A stretch of DNA of 64,000 nucleotides from Planctomycetota bacterium (GCA_029259945.1 JAJDEF010000008.1:124001-188000), one strand, 5' to 3'; positions 8,520 to 17,897 are shown, counted from the first letter of the stretch. Notes: a model not told the origin generated them from the sequence alone. Program-made: numbers and translations.

Positions 8520-9611
8520 CTAAGGTACTAGCGATTCTAAGATATCGTCGGTGCGAATATCTTTGACAAGTTCGACGTGCCCCATGCGATCGGGTAAGAC
8601 AAACCGTAGCTTCCCTTCGTCTACTTTTTTGTCGCGCCGCATGAGGGTGATTAGGTCATCATGATTATGATCTGGGGTCGCAGTTGGCAAGCTGAGTGAT
8701 TCGAGAAGTGCATGTTGCCGTTTGACAAAATGGGCGTCCATACGGCCTAAGCGAGTGGCTAGGCGAGCGGCGCACATCATGCCGATCGACACGGCTTCGC
8801 CGTGCAGTAGTGAGTCGTAGTTGCCAGCGGCCTCGAAGGCGTGTGCAAAAGTATGGCCGTAATTCAAAACGGCGCGCAGGCCAGTCAGTTCACGCTCGTC
8901 TTGCTCGACCACATCGGCTTTGAGTCGGCAGCATCGCTCGACCACATAGCGGAGTGCTTTTGCTTGACGGTCGTTGATGGCCTGGGTGTGCTGTTCGAGA
9001 TATTCAAAGAAGTCGGCATCGAGGATCACGCCATACTTGACGACTTCGGCTAGGCCGGCGCGGTATTCGCGGTCGGGCAGTGAGTCCAGAACGTTGACGT
9101 CGACCAAAACGCCCAGAGGTTGCCAGAAGGCACCGACCATGTTTTTTGCGCCAGGCAAATTGATGCCAACTTTGCCGCCGACAGAGCTGTCGACTTGAGC
9201 GAGCAAGGTGGTTGGAACCTGAAAAAAACTTAGCCCACGGGTAAAAGTGGCTGCGACAAAGCCGGCTAAATCGCCGACGACCCCGCCGCCCACGGCGAGA
9301 ACGATCGACTGTCGATCTGCTCCTTCTTCGAGCATGGTTTCCCAGAGATCGATAGCAACTTCAGAGCTTTTGCTACGTTCGCCGGCATCGACGACTAAGA
9401 GGTGAACTTCCCATTGATCGTCGGCAAGTTGGTCTCCCAGCTTGTCGGCATAGAGAGCATCAACGTTGTCATCGGTGATGATTATTGCGTGATTCGATTT
9501 GGTACGTTCGCGCAGAAAGGGCACCAAGTGGGTAAGATTCCCGCTGCCAATTTGGATGTCGTAGCTACGCTGGGCCAAATCGACTCGAGTAATGTTGGCC
9601 TCGTTAGCCAC
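8520..9611 (-). CDS. aroB: 3-dehydroquinate synthase
   Basis: A 363-residue enzyme that turns DAHP into 3-dehydroquinate, the second step of the shikimate pathway, using NAD and a divalent metal. Recognisable parts are GGGVVGDLAGFVAATFTRG (NAD-binding glycine-rich loop), QVPTTLLAQVDSSVGGK with the active-site lysine region, the metal-ligand segments YRAGLAEVVKYG and LNYGHTFAHAFE, and LLHGEAVSIGM with a metal histidine. The length fits. Translation starts at GTG. dprA follows 12 bases later on the same strand. An aroE-like gene lies far away at 60738. Confidence 0.97.
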   Translation of the reverse strand: MANEANITRVDLAQRSYDIQIGSGNLTHLVPFLRERTKSNHAIIITDDNVDALYADKLGDQLADDQWEVHLLVVDAGERSKSSEVAIDLWETMLEEGADRQSIVLAVGGGVVGDLAGFVAATFTRGLSFFQVPTTLLAQVDSSVGGKVGINLPGAKNMVGAFWQPLGVLVDVNVLDSLPDREYRAGLAEVVKYGVILDADFFEYLEQHTQAINDRQAKALRYVVERCCRLKADVVEQDERELTGLRAVLNYGHTFAHAFEAAGNYDSLLHGEAVSIGMMCAARLATRLGRMDAHFVKRQHALLESLSLPTATPDHNHDDLITLMRRDKKVDEGKLRFVLPDRMGHVELVKDIRTDDILESLVP

Positions 9612-9693
9612 GATTATTGGTCCTTATGTGGAAAAGGTTGGGTAAGGGGTCGTAGGTGATTTTTAGGCGCTGGAAATTGTTTCAAATCGTCCC

Positions 9694-9912
9694 CTAGCTG
9701 ATGCGTTCGAGATCTTCGGGCGTAACGACAATGCGACGGCAAAAGCCGGTGTGTGTACGCACATATTCGAGTTCAGCAGCTTCGTCGGGGCTTTCGTGGA
9801 GTAGGGCTTCGAGCCGGACGCGTGTGCGAGGGTCGGCCTCGTAGTCTTCGGGCCATTCGGTTGCACATTCTACAACGAGCGATTCGCGGTAAGGGTCGAA
9901 TTTGTCGGCCAT
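9694..9912 (-). CDS. Small conserved-looking acidic protein of unknown function
   Basis: A 72-residue protein upstream of aroB on the same strand. It is rich in Glu and Asp, has one Cys in the middle and one near the end, and lacks a signal peptide or membrane helix. Its even composition, ATG start and position suggest a real gene; similar short proteins are common in planctomycetes, but I recognise no named domain. The sequence reads like a short helical protein (PDEAAELEYVRTHTGF). Function unknown. Confidence 0.6.
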   Translation of the reverse strand: MADKFDPYRESLVVECATEWPEDYEADPRTRVRLEALLHESPDEAAELEYVRTHTGFCRRIVVTPEDLERIS

Positions 9913-10007
9913 AGGTCAGGTTTCCGATTCTCTACGTGTCGGTTTGCAAAAGTGACAGTATACTAGGCGATCTAGTGCCGCGGAAAGCCGTCAAGCGAGA
10001 TCATTTT

Positions 10008-10086
10008 ACAGCCGGTTTCAAAACCCACTTACAGCACGAAAATCTCCGTCCGTGGGATACTTTTCTGGGTTTTGAAACCACTTCCG
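10008..10086 (+). repeat. Dispersed palindromic repeat, copy A
   Basis: About 80 bases with a perfect 14-bp outer stem: GGTTTCAAAACCCA (10014-10027) pairs with TGGGTTTTGAAACC (10066-10079). An inner stem CACG/CGTG (10035-10038 with 10051-10054) encloses AAAATCTCCGTC. It lies between two divergent genes and ends about ten bases before the ATG at 10096. Three related copies occur near 13892, 14546 and 33948. Confidence 0.9.
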
Positions 10087-10095
10087 GGTAATGCA

Positions 10096-10644
10096 ATGGA
10101 TCAATCAGGGAAAAAACTAGTTTTTGTGTTGGCCGGCTTGGCTTTGGCGGCAGGGGTGACTTCGTGGTGCTATCGCTACGAGGCGGCTCATCAAGCCACG
10201 GCTTTCTGGGGTACGGAGTCGGCACCACTGATTGCCCAACCTGCGCCGGTTGAAATCTACGAATTGAAGCTGCTTGGTGGAGAGGGTGCGTCTGAAAAGG
10301 AAGCTGGGTTACTCAACCTTGGGCGAAGGTATCAGGTAGGCGATCCAAGGGAACTTACCAATGCTCGCGGGATGGTGCATCTACGACATGCGCTGATGAG
10401 CGACAGCAATTTTAGGTGGGAAATGCCTGCTGAGTCTGAAAAAACCGATTGGCGGTGGTGCTTGCGGTTTTACGATGCGAAGCATGAGGTGCGGGTTGTG
10501 TTGTCAGCTGATTTGGCAACTATCGGGCGAATGACCACGGGAGAGCCGTTTCCGATAGAGGCTTTCTCATGTCGTCCGATGACGGAGAGTTTGCAGGTGT
10601 ACTTCGAGGATTTGGGGCTCATCAGTGCTAGCACTGTGGAATAG
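10096..10644 (+). CDS. Membrane-anchored protein of unknown function
   Basis: A 182-residue protein with an uncleaved-looking N-terminal membrane helix (KLVFVLAGLALAAGVTSWCY, about residues 7-26) and an outer domain of about 150 residues. The outer part has a repeating charged and aromatic pattern (LRHALMSDSNFRWEMPAE, then WRWCLRFYD) that looks like a small beta-rich fold. I recognise no domain. ATG 10096 is preferred over a TTG eight codons earlier, because that TTG lies inside the palindromic repeat copy. It is followed 108 bases later by parA on the same strand. Confidence 0.7.
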   Translation: MDQSGKKLVFVLAGLALAAGVTSWCYRYEAAHQATAFWGTESAPLIAQPAPVEIYELKLLGGEGASEKEAGLLNLGRRYQVGDPRELTNARGMVHLRHALMSDSNFRWEMPAESEKTDWRWCLRFYDAKHEVRVVLSADLATIGRMTTGEPFPIEAFSCRPMTESLQVYFEDLGLISASTVE

Positions 10645-10752
10645 TGCTCTGGGATAGGGTTCAGTCGGTGCCTATAATCCGCCGCCCGAAAAAAATAGAG
10701 AGGGGCAATTTGGCAAGGGACCGGTACCTATCGAGAAGGACTGTGGAGCGCC

Positions 10753-11598
10753 ATGCGATCAATTGCGATCATCAATCAAAAAGGTGGGGTAGGTAAGACC
10801 ACCACGGCGGTGAATTTGAGTGCCGCATTAGCAGCCAGTGGGCATCGCGTTGGGCTGATCGACTTGGATCCCCAGGCTCACGCGTCGCTGCACTTGGGGC
10901 TAAGCCCCATGCAAGAGTTGCCGACGGTTTACGACTTGCTAACCAGTGAGGTGAAACTTGCTGAGATTTGGCAATCGGTAGGCGAGAATCTCAAGGTGGC
11001 TAGCTCGCATATTGATTTGGCAGCTGCCGAGGTGGAATTGGCGGGTGTGGTTGGCCGTGAGGTAATATTGCGCGACAAGCTAGCCTTAGAGCGGGAGCAA
11101 TTCGACTATGTGTTGATTGACTGTCCCCCTTCGCTGGGGATTCTTACGCTCAATGCCCTTTCGGCCGTGGACGATGTTTTTCTGCCGTTACAGCCGCATT
11201 TCCTTGCCCTTCATGGTTTGAGCAAACTCCTTCAGACGATTGATTTGGTTTCGCGACGGTTGAATGATCGGCTACGTCTGGCGGGTGTGATCATGTGTCT
11301 CTACGAGTCAGGGACGCGATTGGCAGCGGAGGTGACGTCGGATGTGGAATCGTTTTTCGACGAGGCGGCATCGACAGAGTCTGCCTGGCGGGATGTGCAT
11401 TTGTTTGCGTCGCGGATTCGACGAAATATCCGCCTGGCAGAGGCACCAAGTTTTGAGCAATCGATTTTCTCTTATTCACCCCAGTCGGCGGGGGCAGCGG
11501 ATTATCGCGCCTTGGCGGACGAAGTGATTTCGATGTATGCCGCGAAGTTGCAAAAGGGATCGTCTGAGTCCCTGGGCGAGAGTCGTTTGGTGGCGTAA
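10753..11598 (+). CDS. ParA/Soj-family partition ATPase (orphan)
   Basis: A 281-residue ATPase of the ParA/MinD group. The deviant Walker A box KGGVGKTT lies at residues 9-16, followed by VNLSAALAASGHRVGLIDLDPQ with the Walker A-prime aspartate. Walker B is around DYVLIDCPPSLGILT. There is no N-terminal HTH, so it is the short chromosomal (Soj) form. Such proteins move DNA or protein cargo over the nucleoid. No ParB gene is next to it; the only ParB-like gene in the window is inside the prophage-like block. Its partner may therefore be elsewhere, or it may position another structure. GGAG lies five bases before the ATG. Confidence 0.93.
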   Translation: MRSIAIINQKGGVGKTTTAVNLSAALAASGHRVGLIDLDPQAHASLHLGLSPMQELPTVYDLLTSEVKLAEIWQSVGENLKVASSHIDLAAAEVELAGVVGREVILRDKLALEREQFDYVLIDCPPSLGILTLNALSAVDDVFLPLQPHFLALHGLSKLLQTIDLVSRRLNDRLRLAGVIMCLYESGTRLAAEVTSDVESFFDEAASTESAWRDVHLFASRIRRNIRLAEAPSFEQSIFSYSPQSAGAADYRALADEVISMYAAKLQKGSSESLGESRLVA

Positions 11599-11969
11599 GC
11601 AGCAGCCCGTTTATTGGGTTCTTCTGATTCTTGAATTACGGCGACTTGTCCTGGTGGTACCGTTGCGCTTGGGCAAGATTTATCGACTCCGTAATTCTTG
11701 CTTGTCAAAGATTGCAGGTTGCGCCGGTTGCTCTTCTTGCTAGCAAGAAAACCTTTGCTTAGATCGTTACCCTTTCCGATGGGTGGCAGCAGTGTCGGTC
11801 GATGGGATTTTAGGGACGGTGTGGACTGTTCCTCAGCGCACGATATGACCACCCCGCCAATGCAGCCGGGACGCGAGAGTTGGATAGTCATCTATTTCTC
11901 GCGTCAGGCGTGCGTAGGCGTTTTGGCCCGCAAGGATGTGGGCGACCCACCGCAAAGGAGACGATTCGA
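11599..11969. other. Spacer between parA and the BBP7-like gene
   Basis: About 370 bases with no convincing gene. Reading frames crossing it lack a ribosome site and have random composition. It presumably carries the promoter of the following outer-membrane-type gene. Confidence 0.5.
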
Positions 11970-13826
11970 ATGCGACTTTCTAGGACTTTTAGACGCTGGC
12001 TGGCGGCACTGTCTGGGGCGATTGTGGCCCTGCATGGGGCTGGTTTTGCCGATGCCCAGTTTGCGCCGATCAGCAATCCCAGCCAAATCAATAGGCAGCA
12101 GCCTACGGCGTACAATCAAACCCAGAACTATGCACAGGCTCCGCAGCCTCAAAGTTATCCGAAAACTCAGGGTTATGGTCAAACTCAAGTTTATGGCCAG
12201 CCTCAGGCGAATGCTTATGTACAGGTTCCTGGCAATAGGCAGGTTCAGCAGCAACCGCCGACTTACAATCCTTCACCGAGCCAAGCTTACGGTCAGACCT
12301 CAATGTACCGCCTGCCCCAGGTTCAGCCGCAATACACCGCCATGGCTTACCAGGGCAATCAATCCGAGGTGCTGTATCAACCGGCTGAAACCGTGGTACC
12401 CAGCAGTGCCCCAGTAGGACCGAGCATTGTTTCTGGCGCACCGAGCTGTAATTGTCAAACAGCTCCAGTTGCGAACTATACGCAGGCAGCTCCTATTTCC
12501 AATTACGGAGGGTGCGCTACGGGTAGTTGCGGCTACGACACATTTGCCGGTGGCCACGGTGTGGGCCGATGGCTCGGCTCGCATCGCAACTGTGGCCGTC
12601 GTTGGTTTGGTGGCATTTATGGCCTCTACATGGAACGTGACAATGCCAACGATGTGTCGTTGGCTTTTGCGAGTTCGACCGCCAATGCGCCTCCTTATTA
12701 CCCAACAGATTCAGAAATTTCGTTGAGAACCTCGAATGCTGACATCGGATTCCAAAGCGGTGCTGAGGTGCGTTTTGGCGCAACCTTAGGAGGAAGCCAT
12801 TTCGGTAGTGGTTGTAGTGCAGGCGGTTCTTGTGACTCGGGTTACAATACGTTTGCGGGTGGGTCTTGTGGTTGCCCTACATCGTGTGGGCCGACACATG
12901 CTTGGGAAGTTGTTTATTGGGGACTCGAAGAAGATGAGGGGACAAGCCTAATCACCGACATTACAGGCGACGCGACGCGTATCTACGGCATGGTCGATTT
13001 TCGAGGTTTGGAGTACGACCCAGGCACCGGCTATCGCTCGGTCAATGTCTATTACGACTATGGACCGCCAACCACTGATTACAGTACACCGTACGATGTC
13101 GAAGTGCGATCGTTTACCACGCGTAGCCGGTTTTCAGCTCAGAACATAGAACTCAATCTATTGCGATTGCCCGTTTTGAGTGGTGGCTGTGGATTGGGAG
13201 GGTGTGACTCGGGTGCCTGCGGCTGCGACTCAGGTGGCTGCTGTGGCAGTGGAAGCTGTGGTTCGACTCGTCCGCGTTATGAAGTCACCACGTTGGTTGG
13301 TGCTCGATATATGCGATTTGATGAAGACTTTTACTTCCGCACGGACTACGAGCGAATGGACACCAATGCAACCGGTTATTTGGCCTACAACTCCGAGGTG
13401 GATAATCACTTGATCGGTTTGCAATTAGGTTGCAACGGCGTCTATCGTATGGGGTGTTGCGGTCGGTGGGCTCTCCACTGTAATTCGACAGTCGGTGTTT
13501 ATGGCAACCGGATTGAAGCACATCAGTGGATAGCTTCGCCAGCGGGTAACGTGAGATATGTCAACGGCACTAATGCCAATTTCGACATCGAGTCGAAAAA
13601 AGACGATGTGGCGATGATTGCAGAATTGCGTCTTGGTGGAAGCTACCAGTACAGCTGTAACTGGCGATTCTATGGAGGTTGGCGGGCAATCGGAGTTACT
13701 GGCATTGCCTTGGCGACGGAGCAGATTCCCACCGCGTTCATCACCCCGGGCCAAGTTAGTCAGGTCGCCTCAAACGGTTCGTTAATCCTTCATGGCGTCC
13801 AGGCAGGTGTCGAGTACACCTACTAG
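11970..13826 (+). CDS. BBP7-like outer-membrane beta-barrel protein
   Basis: A 618-residue exported protein. The signal peptide runs to about residue 30 (ALSGAIVALHGAGFADAQ). Residues 30-170 are rich in Gln, Tyr and Pro and look disordered. From about residue 205 the protein resembles the planctomycete BBP7 family: GGIYGLYMERDNAN, an alternating polar/aromatic strand pattern, VVYWGLEEDE, ELNLLRLPV, TLVGARYMRFDEDF, NHLIGLQLG and a C-terminal strand ending in Tyr-Thr-Tyr, as in many barrels. Two inserts are very rich in Cys and Gly (around residues 280-310 and 405-430). ATG 11970 is chosen because AAGGAG lies about ten bases upstream; a frame extension to 11880 lacks a signal peptide start. A strong terminator follows. 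Confidence 0.8.
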   Translation: MRLSRTFRRWLAALSGAIVALHGAGFADAQFAPISNPSQINRQQPTAYNQTQNYAQAPQPQSYPKTQGYGQTQVYGQPQANAYVQVPGNRQVQQQPPTYNPSPSQAYGQTSMYRLPQVQPQYTAMAYQGNQSEVLYQPAETVVPSSAPVGPSIVSGAPSCNCQTAPVANYTQAAPISNYGGCATGSCGYDTFAGGHGVGRWLGSHRNCGRRWFGGIYGLYMERDNANDVSLAFASSTANAPPYYPTDSEISLRTSNADIGFQSGAEVRFGATLGGSHFGSGCSAGGSCDSGYNTFAGGSCGCPTSCGPTHAWEVVYWGLEEDEGTSLITDITGDATRIYGMVDFRGLEYDPGTGYRSVNVYYDYGPPTTDYSTPYDVEVRSFTTRSRFSAQNIELNLLRLPVLSGGCGLGGCDSGACGCDSGGCCGSGSCGSTRPRYEVTTLVGARYMRFDEDFYFRTDYERMDTNATGYLAYNSEVDNHLIGLQLGCNGVYRMGCCGRWALHCNSTVGVYGNRIEAHQWIASPAGNVRYVNGTNANFDIESKKDDVAMIAELRLGGSYQYSCNWRFYGGWRAIGVTGIALATEQIPTAFITPGQVSQVASNGSLILHGVQAGVEYTY

Positions 13827-13853
13827 GCAGACAGGAATTACAGGAATGTTACA

Positions 13854-13891
13854 AACCCCGGTGAGTGCTATGCACTTGCCGGGTTTTTTTT
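13854..13891 (+). terminator. Intrinsic terminator of the BBP7-like gene
   Basis: Arms CCCGG and CCGGG with an inner GTGC/GCAC stem, followed by eight Ts (13884-13891), 28 bases after the stop codon. A classical Rho-independent terminator. Confidence 0.88.
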
Positions 13892-13972
13892 CTGCCGGAT
13901 TTAAACCCACTTTCGGCTCGGAAATCCCCGGTCGTCGGATGCTTTATGAGAGTTGCAAAACTGCTTCTAGTA
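13892..13972 (+). repeat. Dispersed palindromic repeat, copy B (decayed stem)
   Basis: This copy follows the family consensus (GCCGGATTTAAACCCAC, then CGGAAATCCCCGGTCG, then CTTCTAGTA) but has lost most of the outer pairing. It starts right after the BBP7 terminator. Its right end contains CTA (13967-13969), which is the stop codon TAG of the minus-strand TPR gene. Confidence 0.75.
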
Positions 13973-14482
13973 CATCCCGGTAAGGTTCTGAAAGAGCGGG
14001 TCGTTTCGTAGAGGGTCGAAGTCGGGTTCGTCGGGAATGAAATCGCGAAAGTTCCCGTCGATATCTAGGGCATTGGATAGGCAGCGCAGAGCCTGATGTG
14101 GGGCATGAGCTAGGCTCCAATAGCAGGCCAAGTTGTAGTGCAGGATTGCTTGGCCAGGTTCTACGTCTACGGCATGCTCCAGCGACTCGATGGCGCGGTG
14201 GACAAGCCCGACGCGTTTGTAGCACCAGGCGAGAGCCATCCAGACGTGGATGTCGTCGGGGATGAGTTCCAAACTGCGGCGGAGGGGCGAAATGGCCTCG
14301 CGATACTGACATAACTCACGTAGACACTCGCCCAAGAAATAGCAAGCGCAGGCATCGTTATGCACCATCTTGCTGTGGCGCTGTAGCGATTGCAGGGCGT
14401 GCGCAGGCATACCTAGTTCGAGATAGCCTTCCGCTTCGCGGCGGATACGTATCAGTCTTTTCCTGACAAGTGTTGGCATCAT
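13967..14482 (-). CDS. TPR-repeat protein
   Basis: A 171-residue soluble protein built of tetratricopeptide repeats, which act as protein-binding scaffolds. Repeats are visible as ACACYFLGECLRELCQYREAI, VWMALAWCYKRVGLVHRAI and a third unit beginning ILHYNLACYWSLAHAPHQAL. The C-terminal tail (DEPDFDPLRNDPLFQNLTG) is the ending often seen after TPR arrays in planctomycete proteins. There is no signal peptide. The start at ATG 14482 is preferred over a TTG five codons upstream; ATG 14479 is equally possible. Its stop codon lies in the end of palindromic repeat copy B, and copy C lies 64 bases upstream of its start. Confidence 0.8.
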   Translation of the reverse strand: MMPTLVRKRLIRIRREAEGYLELGMPAHALQSLQRHSKMVHNDACACYFLGECLRELCQYREAISPLRRSLELIPDDIHVWMALAWCYKRVGLVHRAIESLEHAVDVEPGQAILHYNLACYWSLAHAPHQALRCLSNALDIDGNFRDFIPDEPDFDPLRNDPLFQNLTGMY

Positions 14483-14545
14483 AAGCAACTTTGGCAACGA
14501 GCACCTACAAGGGCTAGCCTAGTAATGCGTCTCTAGTACGCGTTT

Positions 14546-14627
14546 GCAGCCGGTTTCAAACCCACTATTGGCACGAAAATCTCCGGCCGTGGGATACTTT
14601 TTTAGAGTCTTGAAACCGCTTCTAGTA
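14546..14627 (+). repeat. Dispersed palindromic repeat, copy C
   Basis: Left end GCAGCCGGTTTCAAACCCAC, inner GCACGAAAATCTCCGG and CCGTGGGATACTTT, right end CTTGAAACCGCTTCTAGTA. The inner CACG/CGTG stem is kept and the outer stem pairs with a few mismatches. A second TCTAGTA lies just outside the left end (14532-14538). Confidence 0.9.
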
Positions 14628-15135
14628 AGTTAGTGGACCGAACGTCCGATTGGATGAGTTTTGTGAAAAGCTACTTGATTCTACTCGGTAAATGCGCACC
14701 GTCCAAATTATGCGCGTCAATTCGTGTCGTAACTTGAGGGCTGATAAGCGATAACGAATTGAAAAAAGAGTTGCGCGAAATTTTCGATTGATTGGACAAA
14801 GTAAACTCTTGCAACACACGTTTGGGGTGTGTAGGGCTTGAGGGGGACTTGGCCGCTTCTGAGGTATCGGTTGGCAGTTGATATTTACTTCTGAGCGAAG
14901 TTTATTCCGTTTCGCATTTACCACAGATTTTCTTAGAATGTGGTGTTCTTGCTACAATTTCGTAGGGCTTTGCTGGTCGCCTTGATTGGTTTTGCACGAC
15001 ATTTCTAGGGTTTTCTTGGCCATTCTGGCTATTCGCAGCTTTTTCCGCAGTAGCGGGCATGAGGCTTGCGTTCTGTCTCGTCGACGTCGCCGCTTTCTCG
15101 GCTTTGGTTTTTCGCGTCTCTAGGGAGTCTCGCCT
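14628..15135. other. Spacer with no clear gene
   Basis: About 500 bases between repeat copy C and a small membrane-protein gene. Frames on both strands have random composition and no ribosome sites. It probably carries promoters only. Confidence 0.5.
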
Positions 15136-15468
15136 TTGTATCGTTCGCTGCTGACCATCACTGCCGTTGCTGCAATAAGCTATTGCTTGGCTCATTTCGA
15201 GCAGGCGCTAGGACAAAAGCCCGCTTCGACAGACTGGGTACGTACCTCAGATGGATGGCAGTCAAGCGCCGTATTGCGGTTGGATGAGCGATCAAACACC
15301 TCTCCGGCGTTGCATCCGGCGCTTGTAGCCAGTTTTCTGCTAGGGGCATCCTTGTTTGGCCTATTGGCATTTCCAAATCGAGTGCCAAGGTGCCAGCAGG
15401 CAGCGATAGGTCGGGTGCGGCGTGTAAGAATTCGGGGTTCTCGACGCAAGGCCACGCTTGAGGCTTGA
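15136..15468 (+). CDS. Possible small membrane protein
   Basis: A 110-residue frame with a TTG start ten bases after GGGAG. It has a hydrophobic N-terminal helix (SLLTITAVAAISYCLAHF), a polar middle part and a second helix (LVASFLLGASLFGLLAFP), then a strongly basic tail. The hydrophobic pattern and ribosome site support a real gene, but the start codon is weak and I recognise no family. It could be a two-helix inner-membrane protein. It precedes the 758-residue membrane protein by about 150 bases on the same strand. Confidence 0.4.
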   Translation: MYRSLLTITAVAAISYCLAHFEQALGQKPASTDWVRTSDGWQSSAVLRLDERSNTSPALHPALVASFLLGASLFGLLAFPNRVPRCQQAAIGRVRRVRIRGSRRKATLEA

Positions 15469-15620
15469 TAAGCCTGTTAGGGTGTAAAAAGAATTTCCGG
15501 CAAAGAAAATCGGGAATTTTGCACGAAATCTCTGGCTAATCGCCACTATTACTTCTGGATAAGCTTTGGCCCGTCGTTTCCATCGGACAAAGCGCAAGTT
15601 CTTATTTCAGAGGTATTTCG

Positions 15621-17897
15621 ATGCGACTCACTCTCCGTACTCTGTTGGCTTATTCCGATGACATTCTTGATCCAGCCGATCATGAAGAGCTTGGTAAAAA
15701 GATCGAAGCAAGCGATTTTGCTTCTGAATTGATCCATCGTGCACGAGACACAGTGCGGCGGCTACGGCTTGGTGCACCCGATGTGTTGGCTGACGGTGGC
15801 GATGGCGTGTTGGACACAATTTGCGTCTCTGATGCCAACGCGGTAGCGGAATATTTGGATAATACGATGGCGTCGGAAGATGTCGCTGATTTTGAAAGGA
15901 CGTGTCTTGAGATAGGCAACGAGGCAGATATGCATCTGGCAGAAGTGGCTTCCTGCCACCATGTGCTGACCATGGTGTTGGGCGAGCCTGCGGAGATTGG
16001 TACGGATGTGCGTAGGCGGATGTACGAACTGTCGGCGGACTTAGTTGCGGGTAAGAAGTTGCGTATCGAGCCTGCGCATGTGCCTCCGCAACAATCGGTA
16101 GCTGCTCCGGTGGCACCTCCCGAGGTTCAATTGCCTGACCCAAGCGAAACGGAAGTGCCCGACTATTTATTGGAAGCAGCTCGGGCAAATGGGCGAGGGA
16201 AGCGAAGGCTGCTGATCGCGACGCTGTTATTAATTGCGGGAGCTGTGGGGTACTTTGCTTTTTCGCCGGTTGAACAACCGTCGGCTCCGGCGGAAATCGC
16301 AATGGAAGATTTGGCAGGAATTGAGGGAGAGTTGGAGATCGGGGGATCTGATGTAGGGGTGAACAGCCCCACTGGCGTCGTTGCAGGGAAAGAAGGCGAG
16401 GCACCTCCATTTAAGACCGATACGGAAACGGCAGGGACGGAAGCCCCTGCGTTTAATTCGAACGCAGGCGTAGACAGTCTCGATCTGACGGTAGAGATTC
16501 CCAAAGTCGCAGTGGACAATACGGAGACAACTTCCAATGTGACAACAGGGCCTACCCAGGAGTCGGAGCTTCCGGAAGTGACTGAGCCCGTAACGCCGGC
16601 TGATGAAATTGAAGGAAACGAAAGCGAAATCGCTGATGGATCTTCACGAATCGCTTCTACTGCTGGGTCGAGGAGTAGCGTGTCAGGTGACACCCAGGAG
16701 ACCGCAGCCAAATCAGCCAGTCCAGTACAGTTGGGCAGTTATTTAGGGAACAACGATGTATTGCTTCGACATGATGACGCGTCTAACCAGTGGATACGAC
16801 TGCCCCCCCGAAGTGCGATCTTGACGGGAGATCGGTTATTAACATTGCCGACGTTTCGTACGCATGTTGTGTTGGCTGATGTGAACACTTATCTATCGGG
16901 TGGTACGCAGGTGGTGTTGGCGGTAGAGGGAGAGACAAGTGAAAAGGAGGAGGTGGATTTGAGATTGGGCATAGCCTATGGAAAGCTACTTCTCAATGCT
17001 GGTTTAAACGGGAGTCAGATTGAGTTTCATGTTGGGGAAGATCAACATTCGTTTCGGTTGTCGGGCTCAACGAGTTTGGCAGTTGAAGTGCGACGCATTT
17101 TTGTGCCAGGAAACGACAATGAAAATCAATCCTCGCCAGTCGAGGCGGTTTGGTATCTCACAAGTGGTAGTGTCGATTGGTCGGGGATGTCGGGAGAGAC
17201 CCGGTCGATTGAGGCCCCGGCGACTTGGAAAACGGTTGATGGCATCGACGATTTGCCACGGGCAATCGAGGATCTTCCTGAATGGATTGATCGAGAGCCG
17301 ATGACGGATACGCAACGACGAGCGCGCACGTCGTTGATAGATGAGTTGGAGCCGGGGATGCCAGTCCGGCTTCGTTTACTGGAGCTAAGCGATCAAGACG
17401 AGAAGGGGAGAAAGCGAGAAGTACGAACCTTGGCTTCGGAGGCGAGTGTGTACATTGGTGAGTTTGAGCCATTTGCGAAAGCGCTTAGCGACAAAGACCA
17501 AAAACGTGCTTGGAGAACGCATATCACTGCCTTGCGGCAGGCATTAGCTTTGAGTCCTCATGCGGCGGCTGGGGTACGCGAGGCGTTTGTGAACTTGCGA
17601 GGCGAAGCTGCCGGCGGGGACTTGATGGAGATGGTTGCTGGCTACAGCCAAGACCAAATTGGTCGAACGCGGGAGGCTTACCAGGATGGGGCAGTGTCAA
17701 AGCTGATTCGTTGGCTGGAGAATGACAGCCTCGACTACCGAGTACTGGCCATTCACAATTTGAATGATATTAAGGGGGTCGAAGGACCCGCTTCTTTGAA
17801 AGGATTTCGGCCGGATGGCCCCCTTCGGCAGCGCAAAATTTCGATTGCCAAGATCTGGGAGGGTTTTGAGTCGAATGAATTTTTCCCTAGCCGCTAG
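15621..17897 (+). CDS. Large single-pass membrane protein of unknown function
   Basis: A 758-residue protein. The N-terminal 150 residues form a helical cytoplasmic part that starts MRLTLRTLLAYSDDILDPAD, with a second similar unit (DANAVAEYLDNTMASEDVADFE); both resemble the short anti-sigma-type helices of planctomycete regulators. A Pro-rich linker leads to a membrane helix near residues 194-212 (RLLIATLLLIAGAVGYFAF). A low-complexity Glu/Thr/Ser-rich spacer follows, then a beta-rich outer domain (about 375-535, with LPPRSAILTGDRLLTLPTF and SFRLSGSTSLAVEV) that resembles FecR-type domains. The C-terminal 180 residues are helical. I infer a surface-sensing or structural role. The start has AGAGG at a good distance. 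Confidence 0.75.
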   Translation: MRLTLRTLLAYSDDILDPADHEELGKKIEASDFASELIHRARDTVRRLRLGAPDVLADGGDGVLDTICVSDANAVAEYLDNTMASEDVADFERTCLEIGNEADMHLAEVASCHHVLTMVLGEPAEIGTDVRRRMYELSADLVAGKKLRIEPAHVPPQQSVAAPVAPPEVQLPDPSETEVPDYLLEAARANGRGKRRLLIATLLLIAGAVGYFAFSPVEQPSAPAEIAMEDLAGIEGELEIGGSDVGVNSPTGVVAGKEGEAPPFKTDTETAGTEAPAFNSNAGVDSLDLTVEIPKVAVDNTETTSNVTTGPTQESELPEVTEPVTPADEIEGNESEIADGSSRIASTAGSRSSVSGDTQETAAKSASPVQLGSYLGNNDVLLRHDDASNQWIRLPPRSAILTGDRLLTLPTFRTHVVLADVNTYLSGGTQVVLAVEGETSEKEEVDLRLGIAYGKLLLNAGLNGSQIEFHVGEDQHSFRLSGSTSLAVEVRRIFVPGNDNENQSSPVEAVWYLTSGSVDWSGMSGETRSIEAPATWKTVDGIDDLPRAIEDLPEWIDREPMTDTQRRARTSLIDELEPGMPVRLRLLELSDQDEKGRKREVRTLASEASVYIGEFEPFAKALSDKDQKRAWRTHITALRQALALSPHAAAGVREAFVNLRGEAAGGDLMEMVAGYSQDQIGRTREAYQDGAVSKLIRWLENDSLDYRVLAIHNLNDIKGVEGPASLKGFRPDGPLRQRKISIAKIWEGFESNEFFPSR

